Positions 6,480-15,095 of a DNA stretch of 64,000 bases are shown here, piece by piece. Origin of the DNA: Anaerolineales bacterium UBA2181 (lineage in GTDB: Bacteria; Chloroflexota; Anaerolineae; Promineifilales; UBA4811); the NCBI GenBank assembly GCA_002328075.1, contig DCVT01000019.1, forward strand, positions 1-64,000, in the 5' to 3' direction. A program made the translations under genes and the position numbers. Within the stretch, counting starts at the first letter, position 1; the number at the start of each line of letters is the position of its first letter. The notes beneath the pieces were generated by a model. The model saw only the letters and a list, made by a program, of their open reading frames with translations. It made no database searches and was not told where the DNA came from.

Positions 6480-8234
6480 TTGTATCGGTGCGTATTGGCC
6501 CTGGACTTTGACCGGGCCCTGTCTGCCAATCGCACGGTGCCGGTGGCGCTGCAGACGGCGCTGGAGCGGTTGCGGTCGGCCGGTTATGCCCTGTTCCTGG
6601 TGACCGGGCGGCGGTTTGGCGACGCCGCACTGGTTCCGGTGGAAAAGCTCTTTGCCGGAATGGTGTGGGAGAACGGCGCCGTGTTGTATCACCCCACCAC
6701 CGACTCGATCTACCTTCCCTTTGGCCGCATCAACCCGCGATTGGTAGAGGCACTCGCAGCCGCGGGGGTACCCCTGGAATACGGGAGGGCGATTGTCTCC
6801 ACCCGGAAGCCCCACGACGAGACGGTCTCGCGGGTGCTGAGCAATTGGGTCGGCCATGCCGTCGTCACTCAGGATGGGGACATATCACGAATCCTGCCTC
6901 CGGGCACCGCCAAAGGCGCCGGCCTGGAGCGACTCCTGGCGCTGTGCGGTTTCTCGCCGCGCAATCTGGTCAGCCTTGGCGATGGAGAGGGGGATCCCTC
7001 ACTGCTGCAGCTGGCCGAGACGGGCGTGACCGTGGCCGACGCCCTGGGTGCTTTGCAGGAGGTGGCGGACCTGGTGGCCGACCGACCCGGCGCGACCGGA
7101 GCGGTGGAGACCGTGGAGGCTTTCTGGTTGGGCAAAGGCTCCGAACGGGCGCTCCGTGTCCGGCAGCGTCGCCACGTGATTCCCTTGGGCCGGGACGACG
7201 CGGGGACGTCGGTATCCATTCCAGCCAACGTCCTGGCCCGCGGCAACCTGGGTGTGTTCGGCGATTCCGGCACCGGCAAGTCCTGGGTGGCCGGGCTGCT
7301 GGCCGAAGGCATGCATCACGCCGGTTATCAGGTGCTCATGATCGATCCGGAGGGCGATTTTCGAGGGATGCAGGCCCTGCCCGGCGTTGTGGCCATCACC
7401 GTAGCAGAGGGCGCAGTTCCGCCGCCGCGAATGATTGCCACGGTGCTGGATGCCGTGACCGTGTCGGTCGTGTTGGACCTGACCGCCTATCCGCCGGAGC
7501 GGCGCGACGCGTACGTGGCCGAGCTGCTGCCCGCCGTTGATCGATTGAGGGCGGCCAGGTACCGCCCCCACTGGGTTGTGCTGGAAGAAGCGCAGCAATT
7601 CCTGCCGCCCAACGACAACGCGCTCTGGAATGCGCTTCAGCCCATGCTGGTCGCGGGCGGCTGGGCCTTTGTCTCGTATCGGCCGGATCGGCTGCCCGAT
7701 GCGCTCCTGGCGACCCTGGACATGTGCATCGTCACCCAGCTCTGCGAACCGGACGCAGTGGAGGCGCTCGGCCGGACGTCAGGCTGCAACGTGGAGGCAT
7801 CGGTGGCCGATATCCCATCCGGACACGCCTGGCTCTGTGGTGAGCGCGTGGTGTGCCTGCGCCCTAACGCCCGCCGCATACCGCACATCCGCCACCTTTA
7901 CAAATACATGGACACCCCGCTGCCCAAACACAAGCGCTTTTACTTTCGCGACCATCAACATTACCTGCAGGTCGAAGCGGCCAGCCTGTTCGAATTCCTG
8001 CAGTGCCTGCGCACCGTGCCCGTCGCGAGCCTGTCCTATCACCAAGCGCGCGGCGATTTCGCCAGGTGGGTAGCCGACGCTCTGGGCGATGGCGTTCTGG
8101 CAGATCAGCTGCTCAAACTGGCCCGACGGCCTCTGGCGGTTGAGGCGTTGCGTGAGGCGCTGCTGCGACGAGTCTCAGCCCACTGCCAGGAGCTGCGCGA
8201 ATTGTGCTCGCAGCCGTCGTATGATGCAGAGTGA
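6480..8234 (+). CDS. HAD phosphatase - HerA/DUF87-like ATPase - DUF5752-like fusion (first)
   Basis: A 584-aa three-part protein starting at TTG behind GGGAGAAG. Residues 1-~215 are a HAD subfamily IIB phosphatase: LALDFDRAL (nucleophile D9, acid D11), the VTGRR motif and LGDGEGDPSLL. Residues ~225-470 are a P-loop ATPase of the HerA/DUF87 kind, with GDSGTGKSW near 261-269 and VVLEEAQQF near 366. Residues ~480-584 (KRFYFRDHQHYLQ ... YHQARGDFARWV) resemble DUF5752. The substrate is unknown; HAD-IIB relatives hydrolyse sugar phosphates. A near-equal-length paralogue follows 21 nt later. The glycine after D11 in the usual DFDGT is arginine here. Confidence 0.8.
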   Translation: MYRCVLALDFDRALSANRTVPVALQTALERLRSAGYALFLVTGRRFGDAALVPVEKLFAGMVWENGAVLYHPTTDSIYLPFGRINPRLVEALAAAGVPLEYGRAIVSTRKPHDETVSRVLSNWVGHAVVTQDGDISRILPPGTAKGAGLERLLALCGFSPRNLVSLGDGEGDPSLLQLAETGVTVADALGALQEVADLVADRPGATGAVETVEAFWLGKGSERALRVRQRRHVIPLGRDDAGTSVSIPANVLARGNLGVFGDSGTGKSWVAGLLAEGMHHAGYQVLMIDPEGDFRGMQALPGVVAITVAEGAVPPPRMIATVLDAVTVSVVLDLTAYPPERRDAYVAELLPAVDRLRAARYRPHWVVLEEAQQFLPPNDNALWNALQPMLVAGGWAFVSYRPDRLPDALLATLDMCIVTQLCEPDAVEALGRTSGCNVEASVADIPSGHAWLCGERVVCLRPNARRIPHIRHLYKYMDTPLPKHKRFYFRDHQHYLQVEAASLFEFLQCLRTVPVASLSYHQARGDFARWVADALGDGVLADQLLKLARRPLAVEALREALLRRVSAHCQELRELCSQPSYDAE

Positions 8235-8255
8235 AAACCAGTCTCAGAGAGCCCC

Positions 8256-10010
8256 ATGCACATCTCTATCATCGCCACCGATTTTGACGGCACCGTTTCT
8301 CACGGTGACCAACTGGCCCCGGAAGCCGGTCGAGCTTTGCGTCGCTGGCGCGAGGGTGGACGGATTGCGGTGCTGGTGTCTGGTCGCTCCTTCGAGTTCT
8401 TGCGCCAACTGCAGGAGGCGGTACAGGCGTTTGACCTGATCGTGGCCGAGAACGGCGCCGTCGTGTATAACCCGCATACCGACGAAATGCGCCTCCCCTT
8501 TGGGGTGGTGCCGGATGCCCTGGTTGCCCGATTATCCCAATCGGGTATCCCGCTTTGGCGTGGCATCGCGATTGCCGGCACAAGGCTGCCGCATGATGAC
8601 GCAGTGTGGGTGGCCAGCCGGGAGCTCGGCCTGCCAGTTCACGTGGAGACCAACCGCAACGAAGTGATGCTGCTGCCACCGGGGGCCAGCAAAGGGGCGG
8701 GATTGCTCCATCTGCTTCAGAACGAGGGGCTTTCGGCCCGCAACCTGGTGGCCTTTGGGGATGCCGAAAATGACTGCAGTCTGATGCAGGCGGCCGAGGT
8801 CAAGGTGGCGGTGGCCAACGCCGTCGAGTGCCTGCAGGTAATGGCAGATCACGTGACGCCCGAACCAGGGCCGGCGGGAGTCGCCGGTTTTGTCGACCGG
8901 TACCTACTCAACGGCAAGCCGTTCGATTTCGCGATTCGCGGCGCGCATCACATCAGCCTGGACGCCGCCGGCGAGGTGAGTCTGAATGCCTACGATCTGG
9001 TGGATCGCGAGATTCTGATCGCAGGGGGGAGTGGCTGCGGAAAATCTTGGTTGGCCTGTCGGCTGGCCGATGGTCTGATGGGTGGCGGTTACCAACTGCT
9101 GGGCGTGGACCCGGTAGGTGACCTTTCTGGGTTGAGCCGTCACGGGTCCTGCCTGTCACTCGGGCGTGAGGAGGTGCCAGCCATCAGCTTGGTCCTGCAA
9201 TTGCTGACGGATACCAATTTGAGCCTGGCGCTGGACCTTTCGCTGATGCCGACAACCGAAGAGAAGGTGCTCTACACCACGGGCTTGCTCCGCCGTGTGC
9301 TGGAGACCCGTCGCCGTCTGGGAAAGCCGCACTGGATTCTGATCGACGAGGCGCAGGACTTGTTGGGCGGGCCGGACAATCCGGCGAGGCTGCCACTGTT
9401 GCGAGGTTTCGAGTCCTTTGGCGTGTGTATGGTCACCTGGCAGCCGAGCCGCCTGGACCAGGCTCTGTTGGAGCTGATGCACGGTTTTGTGCTGACCCAA
9501 CACCGGCTTCCCTCCGAGGTAGACTGTGTTGGCCGTCTGTTGGCCGGCCGGGGAGTGGACATAGAGGGGCTGCCTGAGCGCCTGGGTCAGCTTGGCGAGG
9601 GGCAAGCCCTCGCCTGGGGTTTGACGCCCGCTACCGATGCGGGTCTGACGCCGGTGCAATTGGCGCCCGGGCAACGGGTGTTTGCCGGGATGCACCGCAT
9701 GCATCGCTATCTGGAAGGCAAGGTAACGCCATCCAGGCGATTCTATTTCCACGGCCAGCAGGCGGGCAGCTTGCCGGCCGGTAACCTGGACGAGCTGATC
9801 GATCGCGTGCGCACGTTGGACCCGGCAGTGATCATCTTTCACCTGCAGCGGGGTGATTTTGCCCACTGGATCCGGGATGTGCTCCACGACAAAACGCTGG
9901 CCCGATGGATCGACCGTTTGCAGGCCGTCGAATTGACCGGCGAGGCGCTGCGCGTGGCCCTGCTGGACACGCTCGAGCAACGCCAACGCGTGCTGGAACG
10001 GCTCATCTAG
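8256..10010 (+). CDS. HAD phosphatase - HerA/DUF87-like ATPase - DUF5752-like fusion (second)
   Basis: A 584-aa paralogue of the upstream gene with the same order of parts. The HAD-IIB domain has the canonical DFDGT at residues 9-13, SGRSFEFL and FGDAENDCSLM. The ATPase has GGSGCGKSW near 257-265 and WILIDEAQDLL near 361. The C-terminal part has RRFYFHGQQ and FHLQRGDFAHWI. Equal lengths with clear divergence suggest an old duplication kept as a pair, perhaps as a hetero-oligomeric ATPase. Expression is probably joint with the first copy (21-nt gap). Confidence 0.8.
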   Translation: MHISIIATDFDGTVSHGDQLAPEAGRALRRWREGGRIAVLVSGRSFEFLRQLQEAVQAFDLIVAENGAVVYNPHTDEMRLPFGVVPDALVARLSQSGIPLWRGIAIAGTRLPHDDAVWVASRELGLPVHVETNRNEVMLLPPGASKGAGLLHLLQNEGLSARNLVAFGDAENDCSLMQAAEVKVAVANAVECLQVMADHVTPEPGPAGVAGFVDRYLLNGKPFDFAIRGAHHISLDAAGEVSLNAYDLVDREILIAGGSGCGKSWLACRLADGLMGGGYQLLGVDPVGDLSGLSRHGSCLSLGREEVPAISLVLQLLTDTNLSLALDLSLMPTTEEKVLYTTGLLRRVLETRRRLGKPHWILIDEAQDLLGGPDNPARLPLLRGFESFGVCMVTWQPSRLDQALLELMHGFVLTQHRLPSEVDCVGRLLAGRGVDIEGLPERLGQLGEGQALAWGLTPATDAGLTPVQLAPGQRVFAGMHRMHRYLEGKVTPSRRFYFHGQQAGSLPAGNLDELIDRVRTLDPAVIIFHLQRGDFAHWIRDVLHDKTLARWIDRLQAVELTGEALRVALLDTLEQRQRVLERLI

Positions 10011-10129
10011 GACGTCCGCGGTTGACGCGCGGCATGGGACACAACCGGATACCCTCGACGCGATCAGCCGGCCGCCGAGGCGGCGTTCGGCCGCACATGA
10101 AACCAGATGCTGCGAGAGCACGAGGATCG

Positions 10130-10603
10130 ATGACGACAGAGGACATGGATGCCGGCCGGGAACCGCACCGGCAATACGCGATGGGCCGGTTCAACCTGGT
10201 CTGGGAGCTGTTGGACAAAACAGACCGCACCCCGGAAGAGGACGACCGGATGGTGCACGCGGCGCACGCCTCGCGCTTTCACTGGGGCGGAATCGGCGCC
10301 CCCCTGCAATTCGAGCGGGGCGAATGACAGATCTCGCGGGTCTACGCGGTGCTGAACCGCGCTGGGCCGGCCCTGCATCATGCCCGCCGCTGTCTGGAGA
10401 TTTGCGTCGCCAATGGCATCGGTGACTTTGACCTGGCGTTTGCCTACGAAGCCCTGGCGCGAGCCCATGCGGTGGCCGGTGGGACCGACCAGAGCCGGAA
10501 GTACGTCCGGCTGGGCGAGGAGGCGGCCGGGCAGATCCGGGACGAAGGCAATTACAGATACGTGTTGGGAGAGCTCGACGACGTTTCGGTCATGTTGGCG
10601 TAA
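10130..10603 (+). pseudogene. Conserved small gene interrupted by in-frame TGA
   Basis: One frame reads from ATG 10130 through RQYAMGRFNLVWELLDKTD and AHASRFHWGGIGAPLQFERGE to a TGA at 10325-10327. It then continues without shift as QISRVYAVLNRAGPALHHAR ... DFDLAFAYEALARAHAVAG to 10603. In relatives I recall a tryptophan at this point, so TGG to TGA is the simplest explanation. The protein (157 codons plus stop) would be a helical, TPR-like protein of unknown function. Either a recent nonsense mutation or a sequencing error; systematic TGA recoding is unlikely because TGA ends many other genes here. Confidence 0.75.
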
Positions 10604-10750
10604 AGGGAAGGGCGGTAGGTTTGTGGGCCAGACCGGCGAGATTCGCTACTCTGCGCCGGTGCGATTCCGGGGTACGTGCGAATGACACTTCGCCCATACA
10701 GGGACCGCTCAACCGGACAATCGGCCGGGGCCGGACGGATGTGGGCAGCG

Positions 10751-10888
10751 GTTGGCAGGGATGCCGGCGATGCGGGCGTGGGGGCGGCGGCCGGCAGGGA
10801 TGCCGGCGATACACGGCCGGGGGTGCCGGCGGGCAGGTATGCCGGCGGTGCAGGGCCGAGGGGACGGCGGCGGGCAGGGATGCCGGCG
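10751..10888. repeat. Tandem ~39-bp GC-rich hairpin repeats, four units
   Basis: Units begin with GGCAGG at 10754, 10793, 10832 and 10873 (spacing 39, 39 and 41 nt). Each carries GGCAGG(G/T)ATGCCGGCG followed by a G-rich tail. Unit two has the perfect stem GCCGGCA/TGCCGGC around a GGGA loop (10790-10807); the others have one or two mismatches. The same unit occurs alone at 658-700, so this is a dispersed family in this genome. Confidence 0.85.
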
Positions 10889-11068
10889 GGTGGCAGGTTC
10901 CATGTGTGTCCCCCGGCTTGCGTGAGTTGTTTTGGCGGTCATTGCTCACGTGGGCCGCCGATAATGGTCAGGGTTGATTTCGGGGTGGACCAGGCGAGCA
11001 ATCTCCCGGAGCTATTCCGGCCGCCAGCGGTGCCATTTTGGAATGGGGCGCACGGTGGTAAAATTGGT

Positions 11069-11123
11069 CACCGGCAACCGGCCGGCAGCGCCCCTTGGCG
11101 GCGCTGCCGGCCGGTTGCCGGTG
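11069..11123. repeat. Perfect palindrome with 24-bp arms
   Basis: Arms 11069-11092 and 11100-11123 are exact reverse complements (ends CACCGGCAACC / GGTTGCCGGTG) with a 7-nt loop, CCTTGGC. It lies 14 nt before the ATG of the HNH gene, so in mRNA it would form a very stable hairpin that sequesters nearby sequence. No T-tract follows, so it is not a standard terminator. Confidence 0.85.
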
Positions 11124-11137
11124 GACGAGTTGGTTAC

Positions 11138-11659
11138 ATGTCGCAAGTGCTGCTTTTGAATACCAGTTACGAACCGGTAGCGGTGATCACCCATCGGCGG
11201 GCGCTCTCGCTCCTCGACCGGGATCGCGTGGTGCCTGCCTGCGACGAGTCCATCGAGCTGGTCGGGGTGACGGCCGTGCTCAAGATCCCCACGGTGATGC
11301 GCCTGCGCCGGTATATCAACGTGCCGCAGCGGGGCGCGCGATGGAGCCGCAAGGCGGTGCTGCAGCGAGACGACTACACCTGCGCCTATTGCGGGGTCCG
11401 CGCCGGGTCCGAGCAGCGCGGCCGGGTGCTGAGCCGCACTGACATGACGGTCGACCATGTTCTGCCGGTCAGCCGCGGCGGCAAGAACAACTGGGGCAAC
11501 ACGGTCTGCGCCTGCCCGGCCTGCAACAGCCGAAAGGGAGGCCGGACGCCGCACGAGGCCAACATGCGGCTATTGTGGGAGCCCAAGACCCCCCGCGTCA
11601 GTTACCTGGTGCTTTCCGGCGACGTCCCGGCGGTCTGGAAGGTCTACCTCGAATGGTGA
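11138..11659 (+). CDS. HNH endonuclease
   Basis: A 173-aa protein with a complete HNH module: CAYCG (about residue 87), DHVLPVSRGGKNNWGNTV (about 105-122) and CPACNSRKGG. The Cys pairs bind structural zinc and the His/Asn residues form the metal-dependent nuclease site. The N-terminal part (VLLLNTSYEPVAVITHRRAL) is typical of the stand-alone bacterial HNH family with an approximately 170-residue length. Function is unknown: candidates are DNA repair, restriction or a domesticated mobile nuclease. No strong ribosome binding site is visible; the start is chosen at MSQVLLLNTSYEP. It converges with the MttB-family gene. Confidence 0.85.
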   Translation: MSQVLLLNTSYEPVAVITHRRALSLLDRDRVVPACDESIELVGVTAVLKIPTVMRLRRYINVPQRGARWSRKAVLQRDDYTCAYCGVRAGSEQRGRVLSRTDMTVDHVLPVSRGGKNNWGNTVCACPACNSRKGGRTPHEANMRLLWEPKTPRVSYLVLSGDVPAVWKVYLEW

Positions 11660-11662
11660 CGG

Positions 11663-11690
11663 CGACGGCCGGCGCTACGGCCGGCCGTCG
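11663..11690. terminator. Bidirectional palindrome between convergent genes
   Basis: 11-bp perfect arms, CGACGGCCGGC (11663-11673) and GCCGGCCGTCG (11680-11690), with a 6-nt loop. It sits right after the HNH stop and overlaps the stop codon of the opposing MttB-family gene. A strong stem but no T-tract on either strand, so termination is inferred from position only. Confidence 0.5.
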
Positions 11691-13126
11691 ATCCATTGCT
11701 GCTCGCGTTCCACGATGGCGTCGATCTCGCGTTGGACCTCGGCCGCCAGCGGTTCAGGCTGGTGCTTGGCCAGCAGCTTGTCGATCTGGCGGGCGGCCCG
11801 CTGTTCCATGGTGGTCGACCCCCGCTCAACCCATTGGGAATAGGGGCCCTTGTCGGCCAGTTGGGAGTAGTAGGCCTCACGGTAGTGGCGGAGGGTATGG
11901 GGGTGGACCAGATAGTTGCCGGTCGGGCCAAGCTCCTCTACCACGTCCAGCGCCAGCGTCTCGTCATTGACCAGGACGCCGGCGGTGGCGGCGCGCAGCC
12001 AACCGATGGTGTCGTTGGCGATCACCTGCAACTGCAGTGAGCCCTGCAGGCCGGAATCCATAAAGCCGACGTCGTGCACGATGTTGGCCCCGTGCAGCAG
12101 CGCGGTGGTGAGGCTGAGCGTTGCCTCCATCCCGGCCTGTTGATCCAACACCTTGGCGTCGGTGGAGCCTCCCAGGCCGAACACCGGCAGCCCATAATGC
12201 TTGCCCATCTCGGTGGGCACACCCTGCTCGTCCGCCAGGACATAGTTGCCGACCATGGTTTTCAGGTTGTAGGGCCCGCCGTTCCAGCCGGGAACGGCCA
12301 CCGGAACCCCCGGCCGCACCGTTTGCGCCAGGGTGATGCCCAACAGGATGCCGGCGTTCATGGTGGCCATGCACCCGGCGGTGGTGGCCGGCGAGTTGAC
12401 CCCCCCCGCGTTGAGCGGGATGTAGAGCATGGGAAGTCCCTGCTCCGCCAGGTAGATGCATTTCTGCAGGGCTTCCTGGTTGGCTATCAGGCCGGAGGTG
12501 ACGTTGATGTAACAGGTGGCAAACGGCCGCTGCCGGAAAGCTTCGGCGCTACCGGCAACCGCCTGGCACATCTCGACCGCCGCCACGCAGCCTTCCATGT
12601 CGGGGGTGACAAAGACGATGGGTTTGGTGGTGTGGTTGAGCATGGCCCGCATCTGGTACCGGTCGTAGACGCGCTGGTCCACGTCTTCCGGCAGGAACAT
12701 GGACATGACAAAGCTCAGCTCGGGCAGGGCGTCCATCAGGGTGGCGGCCTGGCAGACGTCGGCCAGAATCGGCCGGCGGCGTTCACCGGTGTGGTGATCC
12801 AGGATGTTGAGGCAGTCGGATCCGCCGCCATAGTAGGTGTTGCGGCCCCAGGCACGGATGGCCACCTTGCCGTGGCGGTCGTACAGGATCAGCCGTTTGG
12901 GCGCGGTCGCCAGCGCCCGGCTCACCATGTACTCGGGGAGCCGCACCCGGATGCCATCCACCCTGGCCCCGCCGGAATGGAGGATCTCGCGGGCCCGTTC
13001 GTCGTGAACGTCGACGCCGACCCGCTCCAACACCTCCAGCGTGGCCACGTGAATCCGCTCGCACTCTTGGTTTCCCAGCCGGGCGTACCGGGCGCTGGTT
13101 GTCTGTCGGCCGTGAGTCTCTAGCAT
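11675..13126 (-). CDS. MttB-family (trimethylamine methyltransferase-like) protein 1
   Basis: A 483-aa member of the MttB superfamily (COG5598), TIM-barrel enzymes that move a methyl group from a methylated amine or betaine to a corrinoid protein. Visible family features: LEVLERVGVDVHDERAREIL, TYYGGGSDCLNILD, TKPIVFVTPDMEG, LGGSTDAKVLDQQAG and NIVHDVGFMDSG. There is no internal amber codon, so it is a non-pyrrolysine type like the glycine-betaine enzyme MtgB. The substrate cannot be predicted from sequence. It is the last gene of the long reverse-strand run, behind AGGGAAAC. Confidence 0.85.
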   Translation of the reverse strand: MLETHGRQTTSARYARLGNQECERIHVATLEVLERVGVDVHDERAREILHSGGARVDGIRVRLPEYMVSRALATAPKRLILYDRHGKVAIRAWGRNTYYGGGSDCLNILDHHTGERRRPILADVCQAATLMDALPELSFVMSMFLPEDVDQRVYDRYQMRAMLNHTTKPIVFVTPDMEGCVAAVEMCQAVAGSAEAFRQRPFATCYINVTSGLIANQEALQKCIYLAEQGLPMLYIPLNAGGVNSPATTAGCMATMNAGILLGITLAQTVRPGVPVAVPGWNGGPYNLKTMVGNYVLADEQGVPTEMGKHYGLPVFGLGGSTDAKVLDQQAGMEATLSLTTALLHGANIVHDVGFMDSGLQGSLQLQVIANDTIGWLRAATAGVLVNDETLALDVVEELGPTGNYLVHPHTLRHYREAYYSQLADKGPYSQWVERGSTTMEQRAARQIDKLLAKHQPEPLAAEVQREIDAIVEREQQWIDGRP

Positions 13127-13151
13127 CTGTTTCCCTGTTCCTTGAACACAC

Positions 13152-15053
13152 CTAACCTGGTTTGACCATAATTATGATCGTTTCGTAATAATCGTCCAGC
13201 GAGCGCGGCCGGGCGTTCAGGTTCCCCTTGGCCAGCTGCAGGTCGTGCGTCGCACGGATGTCAAAACCGGCCCGGAGCGACTCCTCCGCCAGGTACTCGG
13301 CCGAATGGGCTACCTGAAGCACCTGGCGGGTGGAAAAGCGGTAAAACGTGCTCTGCCGGCCGGAGACCAGGGCGCACCGGCCGCCGGGCGCCAGGACGCG
13401 GTGCATCTCGGCCAGCGCCCGGCGCATTTCCAGAAAATAGCGGGCGGTGGGGCCGGCTTTGGGTTGGCGCAACGGGTCCTGCGCCAGCCACGAAACCAGC
13501 CGGCCTTCGGCCGGGGTCAGTTGGCCGAGGTCCACGTCGGATGGGTCCATGGCGCCAATAGAGCTGCCGGCCAGGTCGTCCACGTCTTCGGCGGCGGCCA
13601 TGCCGAGCGCGATGAGCGAGAGCGCCCGAGCGCGGGCGTAACTCTCGCGGCCGCTGGCGGCCGGCAGGTAGGGCGGCGACGTGACCAGAATGTCGAACTG
13701 ACCGGCCGGATGGGGCAAACAACGCGCGTCTCCCCGGGCGGCGGTGGCGGAGCCCCAGGCCATGTTCAGCGTCTGCCGGAGCCAGCCGCCGGCGGCAACC
13801 ACATTGGCGTACCGCTGCACCGACCGGCTCAGCATCTCGCCGACCGATGCCCGGGAAAAGGTCAGCGAGAAGCGGCCGACGCCGGTTCCCAGGAAACGCA
13901 GGCGCACCCTGCGGGAGACGGCGTCCGAAAGCAGGGTATGAAACAGCGGGCGGACGTGTGGGTCGCACCCCGCGACGGTAGCCCGGGCGTGGCGGATTTC
14001 CCGGGTGAGCGAGTCGACCAGGTAGGCGCTCATCTTGCGGTTCTTGAGCAGCCAGGGAGGGAAGCGCAGCGGCGGGCCAGCGAGCTCGGGATCTGAAGGG
14101 CCAGCTGGCGCGCGCCCTGATGGGCTGGCTGGCGCTGCCCTTGAAGGGCCGGCGGCGGTGTCCAAAGCTGTCGACGACGCGCCCGCACCTTGCAGCCGCT
14201 CCAGCGCGCGGTGGGCCTCCTGGGCCAGCAGGTCGCCGTCCAGCTGCAGTGCCGCCAGTTTGGCCTGCGAAATGAGGACCGACAGGGGGTCCACGTCGAC
14301 CCCCTGTGCGTCCATGCCCACGGCGGATGCCTCCAGCAGGGTGGTTCCGCTGCCGCAGAATGGGTCCAAGACCCGCGGGGGGTGATCGTCGTCGCCGGCG
14401 GCGCAGATGTTGATTAGCGCCCGGGCGAGCCGCGGGAAGAACTTGGCCTTGTAGTTGTGAACGTCGTGCGAGAGGTAGCTACTGGCAGACCTGGCTGCCA
14501 GCGCCTGCGCGGCCAGACGTTGCGCGTGGGGGTCGGGATTCTGGTCCATCCAGGCTGAAAGGATCTGCCCGAGGAGCGCCACGGTGTCGGCCGGGCCGGT
14601 GGCATGGCGCACCGCCCAGTCAGATACCTCGCACAGGGCCTGGTGGGTCACCAGGTGAACCGCCAGCTCACCGGGCAATCGTTTCCAGGCGAGCGTGGGG
14701 CCCAGCCGGTCGGCCGCCTGGCGAACGAGCGCGGCGTGGGCCGAGGTGTCCGGGGCCACCGCATAGACGTCCTGGACAAACGTGGCGCGTCGGGCCAGTG
14801 CCACCAGCGCCGGCAGCGGCGCCACAACGCGAAAGCCCTGCGGTGCAATCGGCCGGGGTTGGGCGGCGGGCGAAGCCGGTCCTTGCCAGACCGCCAGCGA
14901 GGGGATTTCGGATGCCAGCGCGGCCAGGTCCGGGACCGGCTCCACGGCGCACCCCAGCAGCAGCTCCAGCTCGTGCCGGGCTAACCAGAGATCGCCCGGC
15001 AGCGCGATGTTGGGGCGCAGTTTGAGCAGTACGGTGGCGGTTGGGGCGGTCAT
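13152..15053 (-). CDS. Putative N-4/N-6 type nucleic-acid methyltransferase
   Basis: A 633-aa protein with an AdoMet-dependent Rossmann methyltransferase in its C-terminal two thirds. Motif I is DPFCGSGTTLLEA (about residues 228-240), preceded by HNYKAKFFPRLARALI, and motif IV is TSPPY (near residue 460). An amino-MTase TSPPY site indicates methylation of an exocyclic amine of A, C or G. The N-terminal ~200 residues have no motif I can name. DNA methyltransferase or Trm11-like tRNA guanine methyltransferase are both possible; the FCGSGT spelling and long insert between motifs resemble the latter group. No restriction gene adjoins it. An Ala/Pro/Gly-rich linker sits near residues 295-320. Confidence 0.7.
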   Translation of the reverse strand: MTAPTATVLLKLRPNIALPGDLWLARHELELLLGCAVEPVPDLAALASEIPSLAVWQGPASPAAQPRPIAPQGFRVVAPLPALVALARRATFVQDVYAVAPDTSAHAALVRQAADRLGPTLAWKRLPGELAVHLVTHQALCEVSDWAVRHATGPADTVALLGQILSAWMDQNPDPHAQRLAAQALAARSASSYLSHDVHNYKAKFFPRLARALINICAAGDDDHPPRVLDPFCGSGTTLLEASAVGMDAQGVDVDPLSVLISQAKLAALQLDGDLLAQEAHRALERLQGAGASSTALDTAAGPSRAAPASPSGRAPAGPSDPELAGPPLRFPPWLLKNRKMSAYLVDSLTREIRHARATVAGCDPHVRPLFHTLLSDAVSRRVRLRFLGTGVGRFSLTFSRASVGEMLSRSVQRYANVVAAGGWLRQTLNMAWGSATAARGDARCLPHPAGQFDILVTSPPYLPAASGRESYARARALSLIALGMAAAEDVDDLAGSSIGAMDPSDVDLGQLTPAEGRLVSWLAQDPLRQPKAGPTARYFLEMRRALAEMHRVLAPGGRCALVSGRQSTFYRFSTRQVLQVAHSAEYLAEESLRAGFDIRATHDLQLAKGNLNARPRSLDDYYETIIIMVKPG

Positions 15054-15095
15054 CGAGGGCCGTAAGGTGGTGGTCGGGTCGGCGCCGGCTGGGTG

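Larger units (their letters stand above)
10604..11137. other. Intergenic region rich in repeats
   Basis: About 530 nt without a credible gene. It contains the four-unit hairpin repeat block (10751-10888) and the 24-bp-arm palindrome (11069-11123), both listed separately. The open frame through it is translated repeat, with no homology that I recognise. Confidence 0.7.

Noticed and set aside
10751..10888. CRISPR array
   Set aside because: The units are contiguous with no unique spacers; the variable part is a G-rich tail of the same repeat, and no cas genes are present.
10676..11137. N-terminal extension of the HNH protein through the repeat block
   Set aside because: The extra 154 codons are a translation of the hairpin repeats and the 24-bp palindrome; homologous HNH proteins begin at about the MSQVLLLNTSYEP segment.
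12074..13123. 349-codon forward frame opposite MttB-family protein 1
   Set aside because: Same pattern as the other antisense shadows; no ribosome binding site or known domain.
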